Positions 7,990 to 19,929 of a stretch of DNA of 34,151 nucleotides are shown one piece after another. How positions within the stretch are numbered: position 1 is the first letter of the stretch; each line of letters starts with the position of its first letter. A program made the translations under genes and the position numbers. The stretch is from assembly GCA_002862205.1 (NCBI GenBank), contig PKCN01000170.1:1-34151 (forward strand), written 5' to 3'. The notes under the pieces were generated by a model. The model worked only from the letters and a program-made list of their open reading frames with translations, had not been told where the DNA came from and searched no databases. Source of the stretch: Planctomycetaceae bacterium (GTDB taxonomy: Bacteria > Planctomycetota > Planctomycetia > Pirellulales > Pirellulaceae).

Positions 7990-10977
7990 CTAATTCTTGG
8001 CGGCAACCGGTGGAGCCGTTTTGGGTGGCGAAGAAAGCAGATAGCCGGACCAGAACAGTGGCTGTTTGCCAGTCAGCCCTTCACGTTCGTGCTCTGCTTG
8101 AGTTAGTAATGGCTCACCTGAGGGATCCAGATCCGTGCTTAGCAGGACCTGTTTTGCTCTCTGCCATGCTTCCTCCATCCCGATGAAAGGCAGTTCCTGC
8201 AGAAACTCTTTCAACAGGATGGCGGTTGAGTTGCCACCCACGGCCCAGCGGCTGAGCAAAACATTTCGGACCCCGGCGATATTGAGCGTGACCAGTGTGC
8301 CGAAGATTTCAGAACCATCACCCATGCGTCCCATTCCCACGGGTGTGCGGAACCCTGCGAGGATCACGCTGGCAGGCACTTTGGCAGGAAAGCGTAGCCA
8401 TGCTGCCAGATTGCCAAGTGGCGATCGTTGTTCATAGGGAGCCATGGGACTTAACAGTAAATTGTTGATGTTTGGCGTCTGGGGTGCGGCGATGGCCAAG
8501 TGACCAATCTCACGTCCCAAGAAAGCGGTTGGCGTGTTCTCCGCGTCTGGCAGACGAAGCGGATCAGTCAATGCATCCACAATGGAATCTGCAATTTTTT
8601 GATTCAGATCCGTGTCACGAGGTGCAAAAAACTTGCCGGTTGCAATTCCAATGATGTTGTTTTCCGGAGTTGCGGAAACTGGTTGTAACGCGAGTCCAGG
8701 GGTAGCTACGTAGCGGATTTTTATCTGGTCACCCAGGAGGGGCGAATCCGCTTCCAGAACAGGCAGCAATTCGAATGGCAGGTACCAGAGAGGGCCATCG
8801 GGAACGATGATCAACTCATCAAATTTTTCCGGGGTGATGGTTGTGTCTTCTGGAATCAGATGTCGTCTTAAGGTGACAGCATGTTGCTTCCATGACTCAT
8901 CCACGGGAAGACGCTCTCCCCGGGTTTTTCCAACGCCAATTCCTCGAAGGACCTTGCCCAATTCAGAAGGAATGCGATTGCTTCCGTTGACGGTCCACAT
9001 CACAACTTTATTTTTTGCTGAAAGTGTTGCATACACACGGTTGCCGACGGAGGTGAAGGTCAAGAGTCCGGTCTTTGGCGGTAACTTTGCAGCGGGGGCC
9101 TTTTCTTGAAGGGTTGGCAATGTGACTTGTGGTAGATGGATCCGTGACAAGGCAGCGGTACAAGCTTTTGCCTCTGCAGAATTCATGTTCGTCAGTGTTG
9201 GTTTGCCGGGAGCGGCAACTGCTTTACGGACCTCGCTGATGGGGTGTCCCGGTTGGTTCCTCATGTCAGCGATAGCAGGCGGCAGATCTTTTTCGTCGGC
9301 TCTGGCAATGGCGCGAACTTGTGCCACCCGTCCACCGAGTGGCAGTTGGCGGTGAAATCGTGATGCCAACATGCTGTCGATGGCTTGAAGTAATTTTTCA
9401 CCATAGCCGCTTGATGCCGCGATGTTCACGCGGGTGGCATGGGCCAGCGAGCGATCGATCATGACAGCAGCCAGGCCATCTAGCGGATCCCGTCTCCAAA
9501 CTTCAACGGGTGGATCTTTGCAATAGGCTTCCAGTAATTTTGTGATCGTGTTCTCGGATCGTGACTTGTTAATGGCCTGTTGGATCAAGTTGAATTGGTA
9601 AACGCGTGGCATTGAGACCAGAGGTTGCCGCCGAGGGCGATTGTTCAGCGCAAAGGTAAGCATGGGGACCAGAGCCTTGTCCAAGGCTGTTGTTTGCGAA
9701 CTGCTGATTGCTGCTCCCGAAGCTGCCGCGATTCGACTGCGAACATACGAAGCGTAGGCGATCAATCGAGGAAGAGTAACGTCTCGCCGGTTGGATAACG
9801 CACCGGCGTTGGTCAGCATTTGGGTGGCCATCTCAAGATTGCCCGCTGTCACGGCAGCATCAGCACCGGCGATCAGACAATGCAAAGTTGCTAGCCGCGA
9901 CTCACGAATGAGTGCTCCCGCGATCAGGCTGGAAGACTCCGCGAGCGAAGCCGCCTGCTGTGCATTTGCAGCTCCCGCAGCCAACTGGAATGCTTCCCCA
10001 ATGAACTCCGGTTGCCCCAACGCTGCGGCAACATGAACGGTTGTCAGGGCAGCGGGAATGGCTGTTTCCGGTTTCTTGCTTCCCAACAACGCGTTGGTCG
10101 CAGCCAACATGGTGATTGCAGAAAGTGGATGTGCGGTCCCACCGTAGAATCCGACGTTTGGCGCATCGGAGATGATTCGTTGGTCATCCAGTTTCCCAAA
10201 ATAACCAACGCTACGCGCGGCACCGATCATGGTCTTGCCGATTGGTAGCGGTGGTTCAGCCGGATACTTGATCGAATCGAGCAACAGATTTGCACCGGGG
10301 TCGGTTTCGGTCAACGGTCCTAGCAGGATTCGACGACGGTATGAGGAAATGGCGATGCCACGCATGATTTCCGCTACATCCAAGTTGCGAACATTCAGAT
10401 TTTCAATCGCTCCCCCCTGCTTAATTATGTCGGCCGTTATGCGCTGGCCTGATGCAACAGGCAGCTTGTCTCGAAACGGAGCGACCCGGACGGCAGCAGC
10501 ATCCGGCCACAAAAAAGCGCGTTTGGAAACAGCAGCACCCTGCTGGATTGCATTGTTCCAGTTCACGCCCCTGAGGAATCTATGGCGATTCAAAATTTGG
10601 ATGATCTGATCCGCGTTCTGACGACAACTCGGCACATCGCCCATCAGCCAGTAGCACTCACCCAACATCGCCAAGCCTGGGATCGCTTCTACGTAACGTC
10701 CCTGAACGTTGCGACGGCTGTTTCGTACAGAAGCCTCAAACAGGTCAAAGGCTGACTTCAGATCACCTGCCCGGTAAGCTTCCATGCCCGCGTAGAACTC
10801 CCGTGTGGGGTACTGTCCGGTGGGTTCCACCCCACCAAACGGCAGGATGTTTCCGTTGTTCCCCGTGTTGGGTTGACCGTTGCCGTTGTTGGCATTTCCA
10901 TTACCAAATTGTGCATGGATCGAATTTGATCCCAGCAACAGCAAACTGACCAGTAAGCAGAATACTGAGCGAACCAT
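7990..10977 (-). CDS. Secreted TPR-CHAT-like protein lacking CHAT catalytic residues
   Basis: The predicted protein is 995 residues. The start at 10977 places a good signal peptide at the very N-terminus (hydrophobic LLVSLLLLG, then SIHAQ with probable cleavage after Ala). An earlier ATG at 11055 and GTG at 11064 would add 26 or 29 residues. Next comes an Asn/Gly-rich linker, then TPR-like helical repeats (for example the segment with EAYRAGDLKSAFDLFEASV) and a long helical middle. Residues about 705-985 match the CHAT caspase-like fold: IIVPDGPLWYLPFELL, a strand at 826-831 (HLAIAA), VILAGFRTP around 876, then GVRNVLLSRWAVG. CHAT proteases normally have HxxxHG and LSAC in these strands; here the positions are Ala830 and Phe876, so peptidase activity is unlikely. 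It converges with the kinase gene across a 143-base gap containing no clear terminator. Its partner or role is unknown. Confidence 0.78.
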   Translation of the reverse strand: MVRSVFCLLVSLLLLGSNSIHAQFGNGNANNGNGQPNTGNNGNILPFGGVEPTGQYPTREFYAGMEAYRAGDLKSAFDLFEASVRNSRRNVQGRYVEAIPGLAMLGECYWLMGDVPSCRQNADQIIQILNRHRFLRGVNWNNAIQQGAAVSKRAFLWPDAAAVRVAPFRDKLPVASGQRITADIIKQGGAIENLNVRNLDVAEIMRGIAISSYRRRILLGPLTETDPGANLLLDSIKYPAEPPLPIGKTMIGAARSVGYFGKLDDQRIISDAPNVGFYGGTAHPLSAITMLAATNALLGSKKPETAIPAALTTVHVAAALGQPEFIGEAFQLAAGAANAQQAASLAESSSLIAGALIRESRLATLHCLIAGADAAVTAGNLEMATQMLTNAGALSNRRDVTLPRLIAYASYVRSRIAAASGAAISSSQTTALDKALVPMLTFALNNRPRRQPLVSMPRVYQFNLIQQAINKSRSENTITKLLEAYCKDPPVEVWRRDPLDGLAAVMIDRSLAHATRVNIAASSGYGEKLLQAIDSMLASRFHRQLPLGGRVAQVRAIARADEKDLPPAIADMRNQPGHPISEVRKAVAAPGKPTLTNMNSAEAKACTAALSRIHLPQVTLPTLQEKAPAAKLPPKTGLLTFTSVGNRVYATLSAKNKVVMWTVNGSNRIPSELGKVLRGIGVGKTRGERLPVDESWKQHAVTLRRHLIPEDTTITPEKFDELIIVPDGPLWYLPFELLPVLEADSPLLGDQIKIRYVATPGLALQPVSATPENNIIGIATGKFFAPRDTDLNQKIADSIVDALTDPLRLPDAENTPTAFLGREIGHLAIAAPQTPNINNLLLSPMAPYEQRSPLGNLAAWLRFPAKVPASVILAGFRTPVGMGRMGDGSEIFGTLVTLNIAGVRNVLLSRWAVGGNSTAILLKEFLQELPFIGMEEAWQRAKQVLLSTDLDPSGEPLLTQAEHEREGLTGKQPLFWSGYLLSSPPKTAPPVAAKN

Positions 10978-11206
10978 CGTGAACCACCGTGAGTGAGCTC
11001 GTGGATGCTCCAAACAGTTGCACGGCATGGATTGACGCAGGATGGATCGACGCATAATGAGCACCGGCTCTCAGCAGGAAAAAAAGGAATTCATAGTCAA
11101 GTGAAATGGATCAAACAAATCCAGTGGATGCCAAGTACGACAAAACGATGGATCGAGTGTTGAACTCAGCATGGAACCACGAAGGTTGACAAGTACTGGT
11201 CAACAA

Positions 11207-11234
11207 GTTGAGACCTACGAGTTGAGACCTACGG
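11207..11234. repeat. 14-bp tandem duplication
   Basis: GTTGAGACCTACGA (11207-11220) is followed directly by the same sequence with a final G (11221-11234). Immediately before it, GTTGAC (11185-11190) and GTCAAC (11199-11204) form a small inverted repeat. Confidence 0.75.
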
Positions 11235-11319
11235 TATGAAAAGTACGTGTCCAAGGTGGACTTGGTTGATTTGCACCATGTGTTCTTTCGTAACACAAAA
11301 AGTTCGTATACTTCTTGGC

Positions 11320-11325
11320 TATAAT
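11320..11325 (+). promoter_or_regulatory. Possible -10 element (TATAAT)
   Basis: This is a perfect TATAAT hexamer about 250 bases before the small membrane protein gene. The expected -35 position is A-rich and a poor match, so the promoter call is tentative. Confidence 0.25.
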
Positions 11326-11574
11326 GTGACGGGTAGCATGCAGTGTTGATTAGCTTTGAAGGCAAGTCACTTATTCAAAGATGACTCGTGCCTCTTGGCA
11401 TCGGAAAATCCCGGGTAAAAAAGCCTTCCGCCCCCAACCATTCAGTCTAGAGGGTGTCGCTGGGGCGGGCGCCGAAAATTTGGTCCGCTGGCTTTGAAAG
11501 TTGCGAAACGATCGGAATTTGTTGCGATTTTCATCAAACAGTTGACTCGAACTTCTGGAAAGGGTTAACGAGGC

Positions 11575-12150
11575 ATGTCCGAAGATTTGAATCCTTTTGC
11601 TCCGCCTGAAGCTGATCTTGAGCTCTCAAACGCTTTGAAAACCGAGATTAGCACTAAAAGTCCCCCTTCACTGGGGCGAATTGGGGTGCGCTGGTTGTTG
11701 GTCTGCTCCATCAGCGCTGCACCAAGTTTTTATCTGGGCGCGACAGCTAGTCGTGGCCAGTTCGCGGCTATGGCTCTTGGAGTGTTCATCTTTGCCGTCG
11801 GTTACACCATTCTCGACTACAAAACCACCTGTACTCCCATCCGCCAAAACCGAATTTTCTCGATCACTTTGCGAGTGGTCTACCTGACACGCATCCTCAT
11901 CACTGTGGTTTTTCCTATTGGGATGATGATCGATTTGTCTTGCGGAATTTTTTCGGTGAGCACCACAGAAGCCATTTTTGGAAGCAGCGCCATCAGTACG
12001 TTTTCTGGAGCCTTGTTCACTACACTCGTTCAGGGAGTGATATTGAACCTCGTGTTGGCGATCTATGGATCACTCGTGGTGGGGGTAGGCATGCTGTTTG
12101 CCCCTCTCTTCAGATCGGTACGCATCTGGTTCTTTGGTCCCCCTGGCTAG
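11575..12150 (+). CDS. Small multi-pass membrane protein of unknown function
   Basis: This is a 191-residue protein. The N-terminus contains NPFAPPEADLE, resembling the short NP(Y/F)xxP opening often seen in planctomycete membrane proteins. Four to five hydrophobic segments follow: about residues 38-58, 62-83, 100-122, and a long stretch at 138-180 that could hold two helices. No catalytic or binding motif is visible. AAAGGG lies roughly ten bases before the ATG and could serve as the ribosome site. The gene stands alone, with large gaps on both sides. It could be a small permease-like or envelope protein, but the sequence does not say which. Confidence 0.7.
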   Translation: MSEDLNPFAPPEADLELSNALKTEISTKSPPSLGRIGVRWLLVCSISAAPSFYLGATASRGQFAAMALGVFIFAVGYTILDYKTTCTPIRQNRIFSITLRVVYLTRILITVVFPIGMMIDLSCGIFSVSTTEAIFGSSAISTFSGALFTTLVQGVILNLVLAIYGSLVVGVGMLFAPLFRSVRIWFFGPPG

Positions 12151-12966
12151 AGACACGCCAAGCTTTCTGCGGTCATCCGCGGTCTCTCAAGGCGGGGTTG
12201 GCGGGTAGCACCGACTCCACGAAGCCACGATGTCATTTCGCTTCTGTTGAATCGCACGCGAGCGGCTTCAGACGGTCACGTCGACGTGCTGTCGAGGGCG
12301 GGGCGCGAGGCTCGTTTCGCGTGATTGCATCCCGCGTGGTTTGCACCATCAAGTCGAATTTGCTTGCAATCTTGTCTGTGAATGTTGAGTGCCGACACAT
12401 CGCGATGGCCAAAACTTTTTCCCGGTTGGATTTTCGCTCCGGGCTTAAGGTGCTGCAGGTAAAAGACTTAGGTCGATTCGTTTGCATGCATTGAGCGGTC
12501 CAATGGAATGACAGGGCGAGTGAGTCACAATCACAGTTGACCCATTTTCCCTAAACGCGTAACTTTAGCTACTGAAACAAGTTAGGGCCGGTGTGCGCGC
12601 GGCTGATTCGGAGCGTAACGATCGAGGCAAACAGGAATCACCAGAACCATTCTTTGGGTAAGGCTGGAATTGCTGTCGCTTCGCGTTCAGGTCTCTGATT
12701 CGGGCCGGATACTCTCTGGCCTGAGCGAGGATTGTGCGCTCTGTGTCATGGAGGTTTTGGGTCAATGCAGTTTGGGCCCATCTGGCACTGGCGTGGTGCA
12801 GAGTCATTGCACAGTCTTTGCACAGTCTTTGCAGAGTCATTGCAGAGTCATTGTGGCACCGTTTTTTGAGAAAAGCAGTACCAGTACGTTCTGTTTACTC
12901 AGCCTAAGCAATCATTCCAATTCGATCTCAACCGGTCCTTGCGACCATTCATTTAACTAAAACGAT
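12151..12966. other. Long intergenic region upstream of secA
   Basis: This stretch of 816 bases has no convincing gene. Several short open frames on both strands have no recognisable features. It contains a 12-base palindrome (CACGTCGACGTG at 12277-12288) and a striking array of five 11-bp repeats at 12799-12853. The secA promoter should lie near its right end but I find no good -35/-10 pair. Confidence 0.55.
12799..12853. repeat. Array of five 11-bp direct repeats upstream of secA
   Basis: Five exact 11-base units lie head to tail without gaps. Two variants alternate in the order A-B-B-A-A, where A is CAGAGTCATTG and B is CACAGTCTTTG; they differ at the third and eighth bases only. The period is close to one turn of DNA, so all copies face the same side of the helix. 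The array ends 113 bases before the secA start codon. Confidence 0.85.
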
Positions 12967-16698
<3,732 letters not shown>

Positions 16699-16740
16699 AG
16701 GCAGGTCTGAGCGAGGGACTGCGGTCGACGCAAGCGACGG

Positions 16741-16746
16741 AAAGGA
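16741..16746 (+). promoter_or_regulatory. Shine-Dalgarno site of waaA/kdtA
   Basis: AAAGGA lies five bases before the ATG at 16752 and favours that start over a GTG at 16695 that overlaps the secA stop codon. Confidence 0.6.
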
Positions 16747-16751
16747 ATCCG

Positions 16752-18113
16752 ATGTTGGCAAATCTGCTCTATTTGATGGCACTCATGCTGCTCTCCCCCG
16801 TCATTCTTTACAGGATGCTTCGGCACGGACGGTACAGGAGAGGTGTGCGGCAGAAACTCTGGGGCCTATCAAACGCGCAAACCAAAATCATGACAGGTGG
16901 GAAACGCTGTGTGTGGATCCATGCTGTCAGTGTTGGTGAAGTCAATTTGCTGCCCCGATTGATCAGCCAGTTGGAAGGTGTGACGACGCTGCCAATCGTT
17001 GTCAGTACATCGACTGACACTGGATATGATCTCGCAGTACAGCGTTTTGGAAGCCAACGCGTCTTTTTTTGTCCGCTCGACTTCACATGGGCGGTGCGGC
17101 GGACCCTGCGTGCACTTGATCCTGCCCAACTTGTTCTGGCTGAATTAGAACTCTGGCCAAACCTCATTCGGATCGCCGCCCAGCAAGGCTGCCCCGCGAT
17201 TGTGGTCAATGGGCGTTTGAGCGAACGGAGTTGTAGGGGATATCAAAAATTCCGGAAGTTGACAGAGACAATTTTTCGCAGCCTCCATTGGGTCGCCTGC
17301 CAGGATGAAACCTCGTTCCGGAATTTTGTCGCGTGCGGTACCGATCCGCAACGTTTGCAGGTTACCGGGTCGCTGAAGTTCGATGATGCGCCTCATGATC
17401 GTGATGTGCCAGAAGTGAAGCAGAGAAAAGTTTGGGCGGGAGTCGATTCATCGCACCAAGTCTGGGTGGTTGGCAGTACTCAGGAAGGCGAAGAGCAGAT
17501 GGCAATCGCTGCGTTTTTGAAATTGCGACTTCGCCACCCGCAACTCAGGCTTGCTTTGGTGCCCCGTCATCAAGAAAGATTTGACAGGGTGGCTGGTCTC
17601 GTCACACAAGCAGGCTTGGAATTACGCAGACGCTCCAAAGTCCAAATGCCCAGATCGGTGAGCTGGTCGTCCAATGAGATCATTCTGATTGACACCATTG
17701 GTGAACTCAGACATTGGTGGGGCGTCGCCGATATCGCCACTGTGGGCGGAAGTTTTGGTGACAGGGGCGGCCAGAACATGCTTGAGCCGGCTGGTTACGG
17801 TTGCGCTGTTTCGTTCGGACCGAACACTCGCAATTTTAAAGAAATTGCTGACCGTCTGATTGGAGCCAAGGGAGCCTGGAGATTGCAGGATGGTGAGGAA
17901 CTGATTGGTTTTGTCGACCGTTGTATCATTGAGCCCTCTTTCGCTGCGGCGCTCGGTACTGCCGCCCAGCAGTTGGTTCATCAACATCGTGGTGCCGTTG
18001 CATGTACTGTCGAAAGATTGCACAGAGAGTTGCAACCGCCAAAAATTACCGCAGTCGCTGAGGCACCGACGGGGCCACCATGTGACGATGAAGTCACTCG
18101 GCAGATCGCTTGA
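16752..18113 (+). CDS. waaA: 3-deoxy-D-manno-octulosonate (Kdo) transferase
   Basis: WaaA (KdtA) transfers Kdo from CMP-Kdo to lipid A precursor at the cytoplasmic face of the inner membrane, an early step of lipopolysaccharide synthesis. From the preferred start the protein has 453 residues, close to the usual length of about 425. The N-terminus is a single membrane anchor (MLANLLYLMALMLLSPVIL). The N-terminal Rossmann domain contains VWIHAVSVGEV with the conserved Glu at residue 63 that serves as general base in the family. The C-terminal domain carries GGSFGDRGGQNMLEPAGYG, matching the family GGSxxxxGGHNxLEPA signature but with Gln in place of His, and then FGPNTRNF. It follows secA in the same direction. 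Its presence implies a Kdo-containing outer-membrane lipid. A 21-bp repeat array begins 25 bases after its stop. Confidence 0.93.
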   Translation: MLANLLYLMALMLLSPVILYRMLRHGRYRRGVRQKLWGLSNAQTKIMTGGKRCVWIHAVSVGEVNLLPRLISQLEGVTTLPIVVSTSTDTGYDLAVQRFGSQRVFFCPLDFTWAVRRTLRALDPAQLVLAELELWPNLIRIAAQQGCPAIVVNGRLSERSCRGYQKFRKLTETIFRSLHWVACQDETSFRNFVACGTDPQRLQVTGSLKFDDAPHDRDVPEVKQRKVWAGVDSSHQVWVVGSTQEGEEQMAIAAFLKLRLRHPQLRLALVPRHQERFDRVAGLVTQAGLELRRRSKVQMPRSVSWSSNEIILIDTIGELRHWWGVADIATVGGSFGDRGGQNMLEPAGYGCAVSFGPNTRNFKEIADRLIGAKGAWRLQDGEELIGFVDRCIIEPSFAAALGTAAQQLVHQHRGAVACTVERLHRELQPPKITAVAEAPTGPPCDDEVTRQIA

Positions 18114-18137
18114 TCCAGCCTTCTGCCCCTAACGAAC

Positions 18138-18242
18138 CCAGCGGTTTGGATGACGCACCCAGCGGTTTGGATGATGCAGCCAGCGGTTTGGATGATGCAG
18201 CCAGCGGTTTGGATGACGCAGCCAGCAGTTTGGATGACGCAG
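18138..18242. repeat. Five 21-bp tandem repeats after waaA
   Basis: There are five adjacent 21-base units starting at 18138, 18159, 18180, 18201 and 18222, differing at three positions. In one + strand frame they read as the heptapeptide PSGLDDA or ASGLDDA. That frame is open from 18092 to a stop at 18263, and a TTG at 18110 overlaps the waaA stop codon. The period is a multiple of three, so a coding origin is possible. Confidence 0.9.
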
Positions 18243-18432
18243 CCGACTGTGAATTTCGCGGTTGAGGTTACTTTGAAGTGGGATTGGCAGGTCTGGGAAA
18301 CGTGTAGCCAAGATGAGTTACCGATATCAGTCGCTGATGTTGTCGACCGATGCGGGCAAGCGACGCCCTGTCACGTCTTGCCGTGGGAGGTTGCCGAAGC
18401 ACAAGTCATGATCGGGGCCGTTGAAAGCGCAT

Positions 18433-18466
18433 AAAAACGGGGCAGATTCCCGAAGGAACCTGCCCC
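18433..18466 (-). terminator. Rho-independent terminator of the Gly/Arg-rich protein gene
   Basis: On the minus strand, a hairpin with a seven-base outer stem (GGGGCAG/CTGCCCC on the + strand), one mismatch, a four-base inner stem (TTCC/GGAA) and a four-base loop is followed by five T residues. It lies 60 bases after the stop codon of the gene ending at 18527. Confidence 0.85.
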
Positions 18467-18526
18467 TGTCGGAACAACGGAGCGTTTCGCCGCAATCCGA
18501 TTTTTAGAAAGTTCAGGAGGTCTGGA

Positions 18527-19465
18527 TCACTCAATTTCGGGGCGTTGGCGTTCTCCGCCACCGCGACCGCCACGACCACCTTCTTCTCCACCACCGCGAC
18601 CACCACGGCCGCCTTGTTCTCCACCACCGCGACCGCCACGGCCACCCTGTTCTCCGCCACCGCGACCGCCACGACCACCTTGTTCTCCGCCACCGCGGCC
18701 ACCGAAGCCTCCGCGACCGCCCTGACCACGGCTACCTTCAGGCATCTCGAACTTTTCGCCCTTCATTTCCTCGAACTTTTTCTTCTGATCGCTGGTCAAA
18801 ACAGCCAGTACATCGCCTTCCATATCGTCTCGCATCTTTTCCATTTTCTCACGGATACCTTCGCGGCTTCCGCTGCTGAAAAGCTCACGCATGCCTTCTC
18901 GCATCTTTTCCATCAGGCCAGCTCGGACTTCCTCAAGCTCTTTTTTCTGCGCCTCAGTGATTTTCAGTTCTTTGGCAACTTCTGCGTTTTGAAGGGCTGC
19001 GATGCCTTGAAGCTGAATGTTGATTTCCTGCAAACGCTCCAGCTGCTCAGGAAACAGCACTTCCTCAAGTTGCTCTTTCATCTTGGTGGTGCGTTCCTCG
19101 GCCTGCTTTCGCATTTTCTCGATGAATTCAGTTCGCTCTTCCTCGCTCATGTTGCGGAAGTCTCCGCTGGGCCTTTCAGTACGGCCTTGCTCCTGCATTT
19201 TGGTCAGGGCTTCTTCTTGATCGGGAGAAACCTCCAATTCAGTGCGAACGGCCTCAATTCGCAGCAAGCTCATCGTCATGTCGCCACCACCGCGGCCTCC
19301 AAACATGCTTCCGCCGCCACCACCACGGCCCCCAAAGCCGCCTCCGCCACCAGCTCCACCGCGGCCGCCTTGGCCTTGCCCTCGGCCTTGAGCCATCGCG
19401 GGAGTCATCATAAACGTCAGTAGTGCGACTGATAAAAGGCCAGTCACCTTGCGAGAAAGTTTCAT
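18527..19465 (-). CDS. Secreted Gly/Arg-rich protein with Spy/LTXXQ-like helical core
   Basis: The predicted protein is 312 residues. The start at 19465 begins with a signal peptide (MKLSRK, hydrophobic core, AMA then Q), so it is exported; the frame is open further upstream. Residues about 26-65 are Gly/Arg-rich. The helical, highly charged core (about 65-235) has three spaced elements resembling the LTxxQ motif of Spy/CpxP periplasmic proteins: VSPDQ, ITEAQ and LTSDQ. The C-terminal part (about 240-308) is again RGG-rich and contains four copies of an 11-residue unit close to GGRGGRGGGEQ, encoded by 33-bp repeats. Spy-like proteins act as periplasmic chaperones or metal/stress sensors; whether this one does so is inference. 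It is a single gene with its own terminator. Confidence 0.82.
   Translation of the reverse strand: MKLSRKVTGLLSVALLTFMMTPAMAQGRGQGQGGRGGAGGGGGFGGRGGGGGSMFGGRGGGDMTMSLLRIEAVRTELEVSPDQEEALTKMQEQGRTERPSGDFRNMSEEERTEFIEKMRKQAEERTTKMKEQLEEVLFPEQLERLQEINIQLQGIAALQNAEVAKELKITEAQKKELEEVRAGLMEKMREGMRELFSSGSREGIREKMEKMRDDMEGDVLAVLTSDQKKKFEEMKGEKFEMPEGSRGQGGRGGFGGRGGGEQGGRGGRGGGEQGGRGGRGGGEQGGRGGRGGGEEGGRGGRGGGERQRPEIE
18551..18682 (-). repeat. Four 33-bp in-frame coding repeats (RGG-rich)
   Basis: Four adjacent 33-base units, starting at 18551, 18584, 18617 and 18650, encode the 11-residue GGRGGRGGGE-x unit. A degenerate fifth copy follows to the right. The copies differ mostly at synonymous positions. 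Confidence 0.88.
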
Positions 19466-19736
19466 TGATTCATTATCCAGAGTGAGCTGAGAAGTCGTCA
19501 TTGCGCAATGCATTTCCAACTCGGTGCAAAAGTACAAAGATACATTACAAACCTGCGGACCACTGCGGGGTTTCGGCCTATGAAAAAAAACATGGTATTT
19601 TCCCCGAGATGGGTCATTATGCGGCTTTTGAGGCAGCTTTTTCCGAACATGTAATCCTTAATGGGGTCGTGTTCGAGCTGGGCTACCTGTCACGTGCCCA
19701 CCCGCAAGGCACAGGGGACCCTCTGCCTCTGCTATG

Positions 19737-19756
19737 CCCCCCCTAAGAAAAGGGGG
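19737..19756. repeat. C-run/G-run hairpin, possible dispersed repeat
   Basis: CCCCCCC is followed by a short A-rich loop and GGGGG. Translation across it gives PPLRKGG or PPFLRGG, peptides that commonly arise from dispersed palindromic repeats in other genomes. There is no following T-run in either direction, so it is not a typical terminator. Confidence 0.45.
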
Positions 19757-19821
19757 ATCAAAAAATCCGGCCTTGTGGCCTATCTCGAGATGGCCGGGCG
19801 AATCGGAGCAGAATCGGCCAC

Positions 19822-19843
19822 TCCACGCCAAGCTTGGCGTGGA
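19822..19843. repeat. 22-bp perfect palindrome
   Basis: The half-site TCCACGCCAAG is followed without spacer by its exact reverse complement. It could be an operator or part of a mobile repeat. Confidence 0.8.
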
Positions 19844-19875
19844 TCTGAGCCAGCTTTCCCGAGGCCTGCTCCAAC

Positions 19876-19929
19876 CCACAGAGTGCCGACAAGCCACAGA
19901 GTGCCGACAACCCACAGAGTGCCGACAAG
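19876..19929. repeat. Three 18-bp tandem repeats
   Basis: The unit CCACAGAGTGCCGACAAG occurs three times head to tail, with one base changed at the end of the second copy. It lies about 105 bases downstream of the pfp stop codon on the minus strand. Confidence 0.85.

Larger units (their letters stand above)
10978..11574. other. Divergent intergenic region between CHAT-like gene and small membrane protein gene
   Basis: The region must hold promoters for both directions. I see a TATAAT hexamer on the + strand and a 14-base tandem duplication, listed separately. The short open frames are unconvincing. Confidence 0.55.
18114..18526. other. Convergent intergenic region with repeat array and terminator
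   Basis: It holds five 21-bp tandem repeats near waaA, an imperfect hairpin at 18355-18382 (GGCAAG pairing with CTTGCC) and an intrinsic terminator serving the minus-strand gene. I see no convincing annotated-size gene. Confidence 0.6.

Noticed and set aside
11111-11365. 84-residue minus-strand open frame in the gap after the CHAT-like gene start
   Set aside because: No domain, no ribosome site, and composition unlike the neighbouring genes; it spans the 14-bp duplication.
12565-12960. Open frames of 91 and 96 residues on opposite strands in the gap before secA, considered as a SecM-like leader
   Set aside because: They overlap each other and the 11-bp repeats, lack an arrest-like C-terminus or signal peptide, and have no ribosome site.
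18138-18242. 21-bp array considered as a CRISPR array
   Set aside because: The units are directly adjacent with no unique spacers and there are no cas genes nearby.
18355-18382. Hairpin GGCAAG/CTTGCC considered as a waaA terminator
   Set aside because: The stem is interrupted and no T-run follows on the + strand.
18545-19423. 292-residue open frame on the + strand opposite the Gly/Arg-rich gene
   Set aside because: It is the antisense of a GC-biased repeat gene and translates to Thr/Ala/Phe low-complexity sequence. The minus-strand gene has a signal peptide and a matching terminator.
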